DNA of 64,000 bases. Origin: Nipponacmea schrenckii. Taxonomy: Eukaryota > Mollusca > Gastropoda > Lottiidae. Each line of letters begins with the position of its first letter. The first letter of the stretch is position 1. Made by a program: the position numbers and the translations under genes. The notes under the pieces are model-generated. The model saw only the letters and a list, made by a program, of their open reading frames with translations, did no database searches and was not told the origin of the DNA. This document shows, piece after piece, positions 34,459-44,493 of the stretch. Location: contig JAUJPP010000005.1 in NCBI GenBank assembly GCA_030562195.1, positions 35,699,106 to 35,763,105 on the forward strand, read 5' to 3'.

Positions 34459-34587
34459 AGCACGTGAATCCGAATACAATTTCACTTCTTCACTGACATT
34501 TGGACCGTCAGATCGTTCTGGATCATGTCCGAGACCGAACACTAACAGCAAGTCCAAGGACGACGTGGATTCATTCACCCCAACACC
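34459..34587 (+). CDS. Candidate internal exon, strand uncertain
   Basis: A GC-richer island. On the plus strand an acceptor-like TTTACCTTTAAAAG leads into RESEYNFTSSLTFGPSDRSG, then CPRPNTNSKSKDDVDSFTPT, and a strong donor (CACC|GTAAGTAT) closes it. The opposite strand is also open over the island (ESTSSLDLLLVFGLGHDPER) within a 144-codon frame (34303-34737) with a donor-like AAG|GTAAAT but no matching acceptor. The N-terminal end of that minus frame lies in family B repeat. The plus-strand reading is preferred. Function unknown. Confidence 0.25.
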
Positions 34588-34694
34588 GTAAGTATAGTAC
34601 AAACCCGAGTATAATACCCTTGCTGACGTTGATAACTTTCTAGTTATTGGTATATTTCTGTAAACACGGGTTGAAACTCCCACGATATCGGCCG

Positions 34695-35400
34695 TGTTCA
34701 AGATCTCATTAATATACATAATCACAACAAATATCATTCAAATCAGACGAAAACTGTACTCTCTATCACGTTCATAAGCTAATTTTGATGGGTTTTGACT
34801 CAGTCAAGGGCAATAACTCAAACACAGTTTACTGAAAATAGTTAATATCAAACTTGTTCAAGATTTCAACAATAAAAATTATGACACCTTATTTTATTGA
34901 AATCAGATGAAAACTTTAGTCTATATAGCGTCCACAAGTCAATTTTTAGATGAAGTCCAGGGTAATTACCCAGAAACCATTCATAGAAAAATCGTCAAAA
35001 ACAAGCTTATCCTAGATCTCATCAATACAAATGATCGCTGCAAATTTCATTCAAATCTGTAGTCTCTATCTCGTTCACAAGCGAATTTTGACGTGTTTTG
35101 ACTAGATCAAGAACAATAACTCAAAAACCGTTAATCAAAAAATCGTCAATATCGAACTTGTCCAAGATCTCACCAGTATAAATGATCACACAAAATTTCA
35201 TTCAAATCCTAAGAAAAATGTAGTCTTTATCGCACCCAAAAGCCAATTTTGACGCCTTTTGACTAAATCAAGAGCAATAACTTAAAACCGTTCATCTTGT
35301 CCGAAATCTCATCAATAAAAATGATCACAGCAAATCCGATGAAAACTATAAACAATGTTATGCTAACGCCGCAAGTACCAATTTCGATGTGCTAACACGC
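34695..35400 (+). repeat. 160-bp-unit repeat element, family B (4-5 units)
   Basis: Four to five units of 140-160 bp. Each contains AAGATCTCATCAATA, AATGATCACA, TTTCATTCAAATC, a GTTCACAAGC-like word, AATTTTGACG.GTTTTGACT and TCAAGGGCAATAACTC. AAGATCTCA-type words recur near 34699, 34859, 35014, 35164 and 35305. The same consensus occurs at 61421-61853 and, truncated, at 27219-27600. No GGAC tract lies at this locus. Confidence 0.85.
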
Positions 35401-36007
35401 AAAGAGTATTTATACAATTGTGCAAATGAATGAATCCTTCAATGCATCTTTTTCTAAATGCAAATGACTACGTCATATTCCATATAAGGCATATGTTCGC
35501 TGCAAAATCTCTAATGTAAAGCACATTTTGCTAAGTGTCGAACGCAGAAAGTGTAATATATTCGTCTGGCATTCTATTTAATTTTAGAGTTAAAATATAC
35601 ATTTTGCATTTTAACACATCGACATTGGTAGTATGCAGAATTTAGATATGTATTATGTAATTACTAGATTGATATTTTAATGTTGCGACACATTGAATAA
35701 TTTTGTAAACCTTATGCCTCTATAGATTTATTTGGTATGGTAATTCAATATGAAATGGAGAAAGATAGTTAATGTTCCATTTTGATAGAATCGTCGATCA
35801 GTTCTCATGTACCATCAATTATCGGTTCTTGATTCTTTCTAGCATTTATCAATCCGTGTTGTACTGGCTCCGATCAATTCCGTTAACTTAAACAACGGTA
35901 ATTCAAGGGTTTGATTTAATCCTAAACTGTTTTAAGCCCATTTTACTTCAAATAAATCACCAATTCCAAACTAACATGTCACTGTAATCGAATAGATATC
36001 TTATTGA
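35401..36007. other. Intergenic, nothing recognised
   Basis: No gene or repeat recognised. Confidence 0.4.
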
Positions 36008-36043
36008 CGAGATAAAAACAAAACTTTACCCAGATACCATTGA

Positions 36044-36226
36044 TTAATGCTGGTCCTTGTGTGAAAATCCAATCAGCAAAGGCACTTTGTTGAGAATTTT
36101 CTTCAGTTGATTAATCGCTGTCCTACGTTTGTACTCTGATTGAATTGCTTGTATTTTTTCTTCGGGACTACCTTCTTTCAATATGCTAAGAATCCACTTT
36201 ATGTCGATTATCTCTTTCAAAGTCAT
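36044..36226 (-). CDS. Candidate coding fragment, unrecognised
   Basis: The minus-strand frame from ATG at 36226 reads MTLKEIIDIKWILSILKEGS, PEEKIQAIQSEYKRRTAINQ and LKKILNKVPLL: charged, helical, coiled-coil-like, ending at TAA. A second frame open over the last 80 bp (SAFADWIFTQGPALINGIW) ends at a donor-like TGG|GTAAAG near 36030. This could mean a frameshifted old exon. No homology recognised. Confidence 0.2.
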   Translation of the reverse strand: MTLKEIIDIKWILSILKEGSPEEKIQAIQSEYKRRTAINQLKKILNKVPLLIGFSHKDQH

Positions 36227-36681
36227 TGCTTTCTCAATACCAACTACGTTGTAATAAACAAAAGTGAACCAATTAAATTAAACGCAATTGGCTCTCAAGT
36301 GCTGCACATTTGCAATATCAATGCAAATATCAATATCTTACTATGCTCTTGTGTGTACATGTTACAAACTGTATATGCGTGGCTGATCTTTGGAAGCAAA
36401 ACTTCATGTAATTTTGTTTTTTGAGCTTATGGATCAGTCCTTTAAAATTATGGATTTAATGATGAAGACGATAATGTGTATGCAAGAATGTGATAACGAC
36501 ATATTGGCGGCATGCTATACCTTACAACAGACTGTAATTTTTCAATATGGCAATATCAAATAATTCAATATTCATTTATAACTCTGCAGACATGTTGTGT
36601 TGCAGGCAAATGCATTATAATCAGATCGTAACTATGTCAAATGTTATTTGAGAATTTGATATACGGTTTCAATATTATTTT
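36227..36681. other. Intergenic, nothing recognised
   Basis: No gene recognised between the candidate fragment and the family A repeat. Confidence 0.4.
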
Positions 36682-38979
36682 TATACGCCCACATGAAATG
36701 GGGGGCGTATATTGTCGTCACCCACATCCGTCCGTCCGTCCGTCCGTCCGTCCGTCCGTCCGTCCACAATTGCTCGTAAACACTCTACACGGTGTAATTC
36801 TTGACGGATTTAGATGAAACTTAATATGAGTGTTTATGATCACGCAAGGATGAACCCTATTGAAAATCAGCGAAATCGGAAAAAAATTAATATCAGTTAT
36901 TGCCCTTGTTTTTGAAAACGCGTTCAATTTTTAGCTTGTAAACACTCTACAAAGCACAGTTATTGACCGATTTTGACGAAACTTGCTGAAATTGTTTAAT
37001 ATCACCCAAGAATGAACCCTTTTGAAAATAACAAGTGCCCTTGTTCTTGAATGGCTCGTAAACACTCTACAAAGTGCAATTCTTGACCGATTTTGATGAA
37101 ACTTGGTGTGAGAGTATGTTATAACTCAAGGATAAACCCTATCGAAAATCAGCGAAATCGAAAAACATTTAGTATGAGTTATTGCCCTTGTTCTTGAAAA
37201 CGCGTTCAATTTTAGCTTGTAATCACTCTTGAGAGAACAATTTTTAATGGATTTTAATGAAACTTGGCCTGAGTATTTGTTATCACCCAAGGATGAAGCC
37301 TATTGAAAACCAGTCAAATCGAAAAAAAATTAATATCAGTTATTGCCCTTGTTTTTGAAAACGCGTTCAATTTTTAGCTTGTAAACACTCTACAAAGCAC
37401 AGTTATTGACCGATTTTGACGAAACTTGCTGAAATTGTTTAATATCACCCAAGAATGAACCCTTTTGAAAATAGCACATATCGAAATATATTTAATAGGA
37501 ATTATTGCCCTTGTTCTATAAAATGTGTTGGATTTTTGCCTTGTAAACACTCTACAAGTCAAATTCTTGAGCGATTTTGACATAACTTTGCATGAGTATT
37601 TCTAATCACTTAAGGATGAACCCTATTGAAATTCAGTTAAATCGAAAAATATTTAGTATCAGTTATTGCCCTTGTGTTTGAAAACGCGTTCAATTTTAGC
37701 TTTTAAGCACTCTAGAAAGAACAATTCTTAATGGATTTTGATAAAACTTGGCTTGAGTATTTGTTTTTACCCAAGGATGGACCTTATTGAAAATCAAATA
37801 AATCGAAATATATTTAGTGTCAGTTATTGCCCTTGTGTTTGAAAACGGGTTTAACTTTTTGGCTAATAAACACTCTAGAAGGTACAATTCATGACCAATG
37901 TTGACAAAACTCACTGAAATTGTTGGATATTGCAAGGGATGAGCCTAATTGAAAATTAAAAATATCAAAATATATCTAATATGAATTATTGCCCTTGTTC
38001 TTTTAAACGCGTTCGATTTTTGTCTCGTAAACACTCTACATGGCACAATTCTTGATGGATTTCGATGAAACTTGTTGTGAGAGTGTGTTATAACTCAAGG
38101 ATGAACCCTATTGAAAATCAGCAAAATCGAAAAAAATTTTAGTATGAGTTACTGCCCTTGTTCTTGAAAACGCATTCAATTTTAGCTTGTAAACACTCTA
38201 GAAAGAACTATTCTTAATGGATTTTGATTAACTTTGGCTTGAGTATTTGTTTTTACCCATGGATGAACCCTATTATAAATCAAATAAATAGAAATATATT
38301 TAGTGTCAGTTATAGCCCTTGTTCTTGAAAACGCGTTCAATTTTAGCTTGTAAACACTCTAGAAAGAACAATTTTTAATGGATTTTGATGTAACTTGGCT
38401 GGAGTATTTGTTGTCTCCCAAGGATGAACCCTATTGAAAATCGAAAAATATTTAGTACAAGTTATTGACCTTGTTTTTGAAAACGCGTTCAATTTAACTC
38501 GTAAACACTCTAGAAAGAACAATTTTGAATGGATTTTGATGAAACTTGGCTTTAGTATTTGTTTTCTCACAAGGATAAACCCTATTGAAAATCAGATAAA
38601 TCGAAAAATATTTAGTGTCAGTTATTGCGCCTGTTTTCAAAAACGCTTTCAACTTTTGGCTTGTGAACACTCTAAACATTCCTTTTTGACAAACTCGCTG
38701 AAATTGTTTAATATCAACCAAGGATGAGCCTTATTAAGAATTAAAAATATCAAAATATTATTAAGGGTGAACCCTATTGCAAATCATAAAAATACCGAAA
38801 AATATTTAATGAGTTGTTATTAGGTACAATTCTTGACAGTTTTTAATGAAACTAGAGACCCTAGAAAAAAATAGGTTGGTAGGTTGAATAATTCATTCCA
38901 CTTATTGTAACCTTACTGAAAAGTTTTTATTTGAAATAAATGCTGCCAGTGGGCGTATATTACCTTGCCTGGCAAGCTA
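36682..38979 (+). repeat. Family A 160-bp-unit repeat element, left copy (13 units)
   Basis: It begins with TATACGCCCACATGAAATGG GGGGCGTATATTG, then a (CCGT)n tract (36731-36767). Next come 13 diverged units of about 160 bp, marked by GTAAACACTCTA-like words near 36777, 36937, 37069, 37222, 37382, 37543, 37703, 37866, 38028, 38188, 38350, 38502 and 38664. It ends in GCCAGTGGGCGTATATTACC TTGCCTGGCAAGCTA. Open frames inside are by-products of the repeat. The unit at about 36925-37050 is a near duplicate of 37360-37480 and is absent from the right copy. The inverted ends (TATACGCCCAC/GTGGGCGTATA) suggest a non-autonomous DNA element. Confidence 0.92.
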
Positions 38980-39005
38980 TCTTTAATAATAATATGATGG
39001 GTGTC

Positions 39006-39355
39006 TATAAAACGAAGACCGAAGATGGAAGACCTCTATAAAACGAAGACCAAACTATAAAACGAAGACCCACTCAACTATAAAACGAAGACCCAACTAT
39101 AAAACGAAGACCCACTCAACTATAAAACGAAGACCCAACTATAAAACGAAGACCCAACTTTAAAACGAAGACCCACTCAACTATAAAACGATGACCCAAC
39201 TATAAAACGAAGACCCACTCAACTATAAAACGAAGACCCAACTATAAAACGAAGACCCACTCAACTATAAAACGAAGACCCACTCAACTATAAAACGAAG
39301 ACCCAACTATAAAACGAAGACCCACTATACTATAAAACGAAGACCCAACTATAAC
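39006..39355 (+). repeat. Minisatellite at left tip of foldback element
   Basis: About 16 copies of ACTATAAAACGAAGACCCA in alternating spacing of 19 and 23 bp (with and without CTCA), giving a 42-bp dimer pattern. Each copy holds TATAAAA. A GAAGATGGAAGACCTC interruption follows the first unit and is mirrored at the right tip. Confidence 0.95.
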
Positions 39356-40843
39356 TATCTGATACAAGATTTAAAGTGATACATTACTTAGGATTGCTGT
39401 ATTTTTCTGATTATGATTATGTCGATTAGACCTTTTCTTTCTAGATGCCACCTGTGTAATACAGAATACAATTGAAGTGAAATCAGTACAAAGGGTTTAG
39501 AAAATGTTTAATAGAACTAGTCATTTCGGCATAAAATGAAGTATAAACAAATTTTCCTTCAATGTCAGGACTTCAAAAAGAATTAGTCTTGGTATCTGAT
39601 GTGTGTGTGGGTCAGCGTTAACAATTGTTTGTCCTTTTGTTTACAGAAAAGTGCAGTAAAAGTCTGTTTCTGCTTTTCCATTGCAGATATTCTTTCTTTC
39701 TTTTTGATATGTGATCAGGTTATCCACATTAGCCTTCACTTCAAAGGCTTCGTTTCCTGTTGGGATAAAGTAAAGATTGGTTGGTCTCTTGGTTCTAGGC
39801 TAAACAAAACGATAGGCTAAATATATTCTCACTGCCTATAATCATAGAACTGTTACCATTTCTATGCCATTATGAAGCTGTATAATTCAAATCGTCTGTA
39901 TAAACCGGTTGAATAACCGATCACAGACACCCTATTTTAATGATTTATCGGCTAGTATAGCCTTGGATTCTGCGCACTGTAACATTACTTTTGTAAACAT
40001 TCATCTCGACATTTTGTCACTTCGAACTAAGGTATGTTTTGAAAAAAACGTAAATTATATGATGGAATAAATATAACACAAATATCGATGAAAGCCGTAA
40101 TGAAGACAAGCGTGAGGGACGACCCTAAACACCTACATAAATGATCATTAGGCCTATCAATACGACGACAAAAACCGCAACCAGTATGAAGTAGCCTAGG
40201 CCTACTTTAAATGGCAAAGTGACACGCGTCGGATTGATGAATACTAATTACTATATAAATTGATAATTAGTTCCCCATCACGCCCGTGCGGAACCAGAAT
40301 CCGAATAACCGGATTAATGAGCAATTGTACATGACAAATATTTCGTTCCCAGTAGGGCCTAAAAAGAATGCGGGCTTTCCGGATTATCGGATTATCATGA
40401 ATCATGTACATGCATTTGAGGACAGCTTATTTATTATACTTTTCTCCAAGTCTTAAGTGAACACTAGTACTGAATAGCTGAGCTAAAAAAATCCCGTTTC
40501 CGAGACTTACCTAAATCAATCCATGAAAATGGATGTGGTTTCTCTTTAATTAGTATTACCGGTAGTGTCTTTAGTTCTGTGTGCATATTTCCTGTACAGG
40601 CTAAACACTAAGATAAATCGTTAATATTTACATTAGCTATTGTTTTTCTCCATTGGACTAATGTTAATACGTGTGGCGTTTATGAGACAATAACTGCCAT
40701 TGCCTCATCACCAAAACATTGAGCGTAGTAATACACGGTAACCAATGTAAATAAACATGGCCGTCGCGCTGTTAACGTCGATCATCTTCACGCTTGAACG
40801 TAAAATTCCAATTTTAATGTTGAATTCTAATATGCAATAAAGT

Positions 40844-41755
40844 CACAGGCACCAGATTCTGAAAAAAAAAAAAAAAAAAAAAAAAAAAGTTCGTAAAAAA
40901 AAATTCGTATAGATCATCTATGTATTAAGAATAGAAAGGTACCTAAGGCGCCATCTTGTTCTTACATTACTTGCTGATCCTCGGCGATGTTTCTCGTTAT
41001 ATCTTCATAATTCATACCGTTTTTCACATGCTTTGACATTCAAACAGTATTGTTAAATATTTCTTAAACTAAAAAAAAACCTTTTACATGATAACAACAG
41101 TATAAAATGTCGTATTTTATCGAAATACATTAATTCTTACTCCAAATAAAAGTATGGGGTACGGAAGATAAACAAAGATGACGTCATTCTCCGCAGTTGT
41201 TTAAATTGCTTTTGTTTGATTGGTCATAAATATTGTATTAAATAATGCGGGAAATTCAAGCACAGAATTAAAAAAAATAATAATAATGTCCAGAGAGGCT
41301 ACTTTAGCATGGTAAATGTCCTTATTTGATATCTAATTATTAGGCAGTTTTAGATTTAAAAATATCAGAATCTGGTGCCTGCTGGCGGTAATTGCGATAC
41401 GTTTTCCACAATTTTCTGGCAATTTTTTAACACATTCCTTAATAAAAAAGCTCTTCCAGTTCCAGCCTGACCTATTATAACCAAATTGTGTCCCTTTTCG
41501 GCGTATTCCAGCGCACGACACTGCTCAGATGTCAAGAACATCGCTCAGATAAAATCAAAACAAAGGGTTTGTTTTGAAGAAACCTCGCAAATAAGTCTGA
41601 CCAATCAATGGACAGGAATTTATTCAATCCGTACTATGACGTAATCTTTGCCTACTTCCGTGACCAGTACTTTTTAGAACAAGGTGGCGCCTTAGGTACC
41701 TTTCTATTCTTAATACATATACGAATTTTTTTTTTATCAGAATCTGGTGCCTGTG
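40844..41755. mobile_element. 912-bp transposon nested in the foldback element, 8-bp duplication
   Basis: Inverted ends CACAGGCACCAGATTCTGA (40844-40862) and TCAGAATCTGGTGCCTGTG (41737-41755) are flanked by a perfect 8-bp direct repeat AATAAAGT (40836-40843 and 41756-41763). The inverted similarity continues for about 100 bp (A-tract, ATTCGTAT, TAAGAATAGAAAGGTACCTA, GGCGCCA.CTTGTTCT). Eight-bp duplications occur in hAT, P and a few other superfamilies. The tip does not match a canonical consensus I know. A third copy of the tip (TCAGAATCTGGTGCCTG) lies inside at 41367-41383. The interior holds a PIF1-like helicase fragment. Confidence 0.92.
41384..41541 (-). pseudogene. PIF1-family helicase N-terminal fragment (Walker A)
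   Basis: The minus strand from ATG at about 41541 reads MFLTSEQCRALEYAEKGHNL, then VIIGQAGTGRAFLLRNV. LTSEQ..AL..A..G.N is the Q-like start of PIF1-type superfamily 1B helicases, and GQAGTGR is the Walker A motif with the invariant Lys changed to Arg. After a frame change (near 41455) it continues KECVKKLPENCGKRIAITAS, which leads to motif Ia (normally TAST). The fragment breaks off exactly at the internal copy of the transposon tip (41367-41383). About 60 residues of a protein usually over 500. It cannot be functional; it is either a captured host or transposon gene piece or the relic of the element's own helicase. Confidence 0.75.
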
Positions 41756-41763
41756 AATAAAGT

Positions 41764-43093
41764 GTCCATTAGCCTAACCCAAAGCCAATCCAATACTCAC
41801 AGTCTCATACAAGAATAATTGGCAAAATGCGATAGAACTCAATCGAATTAGGCCTGAGTGTACTGGCCGTAGACCCGTTTGACCTAGTTACTCGCTTCAG
41901 TTTAAGAGCCTAAAAGTGCAGGTTTATGGATTGTTTAATATTATTTCAAAATACTATACTTTTGCTGAAAATTAACTGAATTGAGTGTAAACTGTGGTCA
42001 CCTATCAACATATGGAGCGGGCCTTCTTCTAGTTTGGTCTTTATAGTTTCTTTCATTTTCTCAACTTTCCTACTTTTTTACATCACCTCTCCGTTGTTCA
42101 ATTGTATCCGCGTTCATTAAATTTCATGATTTTGTTGCTTTTCATCGTTAAAGACGGAAGTCATACCAAAATGTTTTATATTTACTGATAAATCAATTGA
42201 TTTATAAAGATTAAACATAAAATTGAGATAAACATTGTTTTTTCTTACATTTTGAGAGCTATCCCCCGCGAACTATATTCTGACGAAAAGAAAATGGCTA
42301 TTCCATCAACAAGATCAACTCCAGCGACAAAGGCGGGTAATATGAAATTTTCACGCAAAGAGTAGAATTTGTCGTGGTGACAGGTTTTGAAAAATCCAAC
42401 CTTTGTCCTGATATACGACCATAACCGCCATAGGGTGATCGTTTATTGCTTAAATAAATACTTTATAAGATGTTCCTGATATAACACAGGTGATTGTTAT
42501 ATATGATATTTCATTACCGTATTGTATTAACTAGGCTACTTTGCAGAAACATAATATCATGCATGTTGAAAAAAAAAACGATGGCCAGGAAATTTGGCAA
42601 ATTGAAGATTTCCTCCACCCCATTAAAATCCTGGAGGAAACGCTGCGTAGAAAATGCAATTTGTAATTTTCGAATACATGAATTTGACTTCCAGCCTTAC
42701 TCGGTTTGCCACTGTTACTGTGTTGATAATCATACACATACAGTGTACGTTAAGTTTCATTGGTCTACGCTGGACAATAGCTGAGGAATACAATTGCCAA
42801 ATCTCCCTCAGCGGGCAATAACTTTTCGAAAGTGTCCCTTTACTGATACCCATTAAAAGAACACAACAAAAAACATACCCTTACCTAACCATGACCTAAC
42901 CTTTACCTGTAGGCTACGTATTATGTGACTGTGTACTGGTACCAGAAAACCTGTGTGTGTCCGCACACTTCTGTCTATAAGTCACCTTAATTAATGCCTG
43001 AAGCCCTTCAATGTGCAGGCCTAATCTTAAACTTTTGGCCAATGAAATGTATGGAAGAAAGACGGCGCACTGTGCGAAAAGGTCCCCAAATGA
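41764..43093. other. Centre of foldback element, coding content unrecognised
   Basis: Several frames of 68-107 codons overlap on both strands (42494-42784 plus, 42623-42853 minus, 42914-43237 minus), but none shows a transposase motif. An ATG at about 42296 begins MAIPSTRSTPATKAGNMKFS and stops soon after. If the element ever coded for its own transposase, that gene is deleted or too decayed to see. Confidence 0.5.
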
Positions 43094-44052
43094 AGACTTA
43101 GAGAAAAGTATAATAGGCCTAAATAAGCTGTCCTCAAAATCCGGAAACCCCGCACTCTTTTTAGGCCCTACTGGGAACGAAATATTTGTCATGTACAATT
43201 GCTCATTAATCCGGTTATTCGGATTCTGGTTCCGCACGGGCGTGATGGGGAACTAATTATCAATTTATATAGTAATTAGTATTCAGCAATCCGACGCGTG
43301 TCACTTTGCCATTTAAGTAGGCCTACTTCAAACTGGTTGCGGTTTTTGTCGTCGTATTGATAGGCCTAATGATCATTTATGTAGGTGTTTAGGGTCGTCC
43401 CTCACGCTTGTCTTCATTACGGCTTTCATCGATATTTGTGTTATATTTATTCCATCATATAATTTACGTTTTTTCCAAAACATACCTTAGTTCGAAGTGA
43501 CAAAATGTCGAGATGAATGTTTACAAAAGTAATGTTACAGTGCACAGAATCCAAGGCTATACTAGCCGATAAATCATTAAAATAGGGTGTCTGTGATCGG
43601 TTATTCAACCGGTTTATACAGACGATTTGAAATATACAGCTTCATAATGGCATAGAAATGGTAACAGTTCTATGATTATAGGCAGTGAGAATATATTTAG
43701 CCTATCGTTTTGTTTAGCCTAAAACCAAGAGACAAACCAATCTTTACTTTATCCCAACAGGAAACGTAGCTTTTGAAGTGAAGGTTAATGTGGATAACCT
43801 GATCACTATCAAAAAGAAAGAAAGAATATCTGCAATGGAAAAGCAGAAACAGACTTTTACTGCACTTTTCTGTAAACAAAAAGGACAAACAATTGTTAAC
43901 GCTGACCACACACACATCAGATACCAAGACTAATTCTTTTTGAAGTCCTGACATTGAAGGAAAATTTGTTTATACTTCATTTTATGCCGAAATGACTAGC
44001 TCTATTAAACATTTTCTAAACCCTTTGTCCTGATTTCAATTCAATTGTATTC

Positions 44053-44482
44053 TGTCTTCGTTTTATAGATGGGTCTTCGTTTTATAGTTGAGTAGGTCTT
44101 CGTTTTATAGTTGGGTCTTCGTTTTATGGTTGAGTGGGTCTTTGTTTTATAGTTGGGTCTTCGTTTTATAGTTGAGTGGGTCTTCGTTTTATAGTTGGGT
44201 CTTCGTTTTATAGTTGAGTGGGTCTTCGTTTTATAGGTGAGTGGGTCTTCGTTTTATAGTTGGGTCTTCGTTTTATAGTTAAGTGGGTCTTTGTTTTATA
44301 GTTGGGTCTTCGTTTTATAGTTGAGTGGGTCTTCGTTTTATAGTTGGGTCTTCGTTTTATAGTTGAGTGGGTCTTCGTTTTATAGTTGGGTCTTCGTTTT
44401 ATAGTTGAGTGGGTCTTCGTTTTATAGTCGGGTCTTCGTTTTATAGAGGTCTTCCATCTTCGGTCTTCGTTTTATAGACACC
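44053..44482 (-). repeat. Minisatellite at right tip of foldback element
   Basis: About 20 copies of the reverse complement of the left-tip unit (GTCTTCGTTTTATAGTTGG), again alternating 19 and 23 bp. Copy number differs from the left tip (20 against 16), showing length drift of otherwise matching arms. Confidence 0.95.
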
Positions 44483-44493
44483 CATAATATGAT

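Larger units (their letters stand above)
38989..44493. mobile_element. 5.5-kb foldback-like element with target-site duplication
   Basis: Two inverted arms (38999-40454 and 43094-44483, about 1.4 kb, highly similar) enclose a 2.6-kb centre. ATAATATGAT stands directly outside both ends (38989-38998 and 44484-44493). Depending on where the terminus is set, the duplication is 10, 8 (TAATATGA) or 6 bp. The tips are GGGTGTCTATAAAACGAAG. Long inverted termini built from subterminal tandem repeats recall Foldback/Galileo elements, which belong to the P superfamily with 7-8 bp duplications. No transposase, THAP or DDE motif was recognised in the centre, so the superfamily is unproven. The element carries a nested insertion at 40844-41755. 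Confidence 0.85.

Noticed and set aside
34303..34737. 144-codon minus-strand frame as a gene
   Set aside because: The N-terminal part lies in family B repeat and no acceptor fits. Only the central island is kept, as a weak plus-strand exon candidate.
36731..36767. (CCGT)n tract as a regulatory site
   Set aside because: It is the constant end structure of the repeat family, found again at 57623 and 61829, and not a locus-specific site.
38434..38727. 97-codon frame conserved between two loci (also 55796-56089)
   Set aside because: Identity reflects the duplication of the whole family A repeat element. The frame crosses repeat units and has antisense frames equally open.
39006..39355. CRISPR-like look of short regular repeats
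   Set aside because: The intervals between repeats are themselves repeated (CTCAACT or CAACT) and not unique spacers. The array is mirrored at 44053-44482 and belongs to a eukaryotic transposon.
42494..43256. Overlapping frames in the centre and right arm of the foldback element as transposase
   Set aside because: No DDE, THAP, zinc-finger or recombinase motif could be read, and frames are open on both strands.
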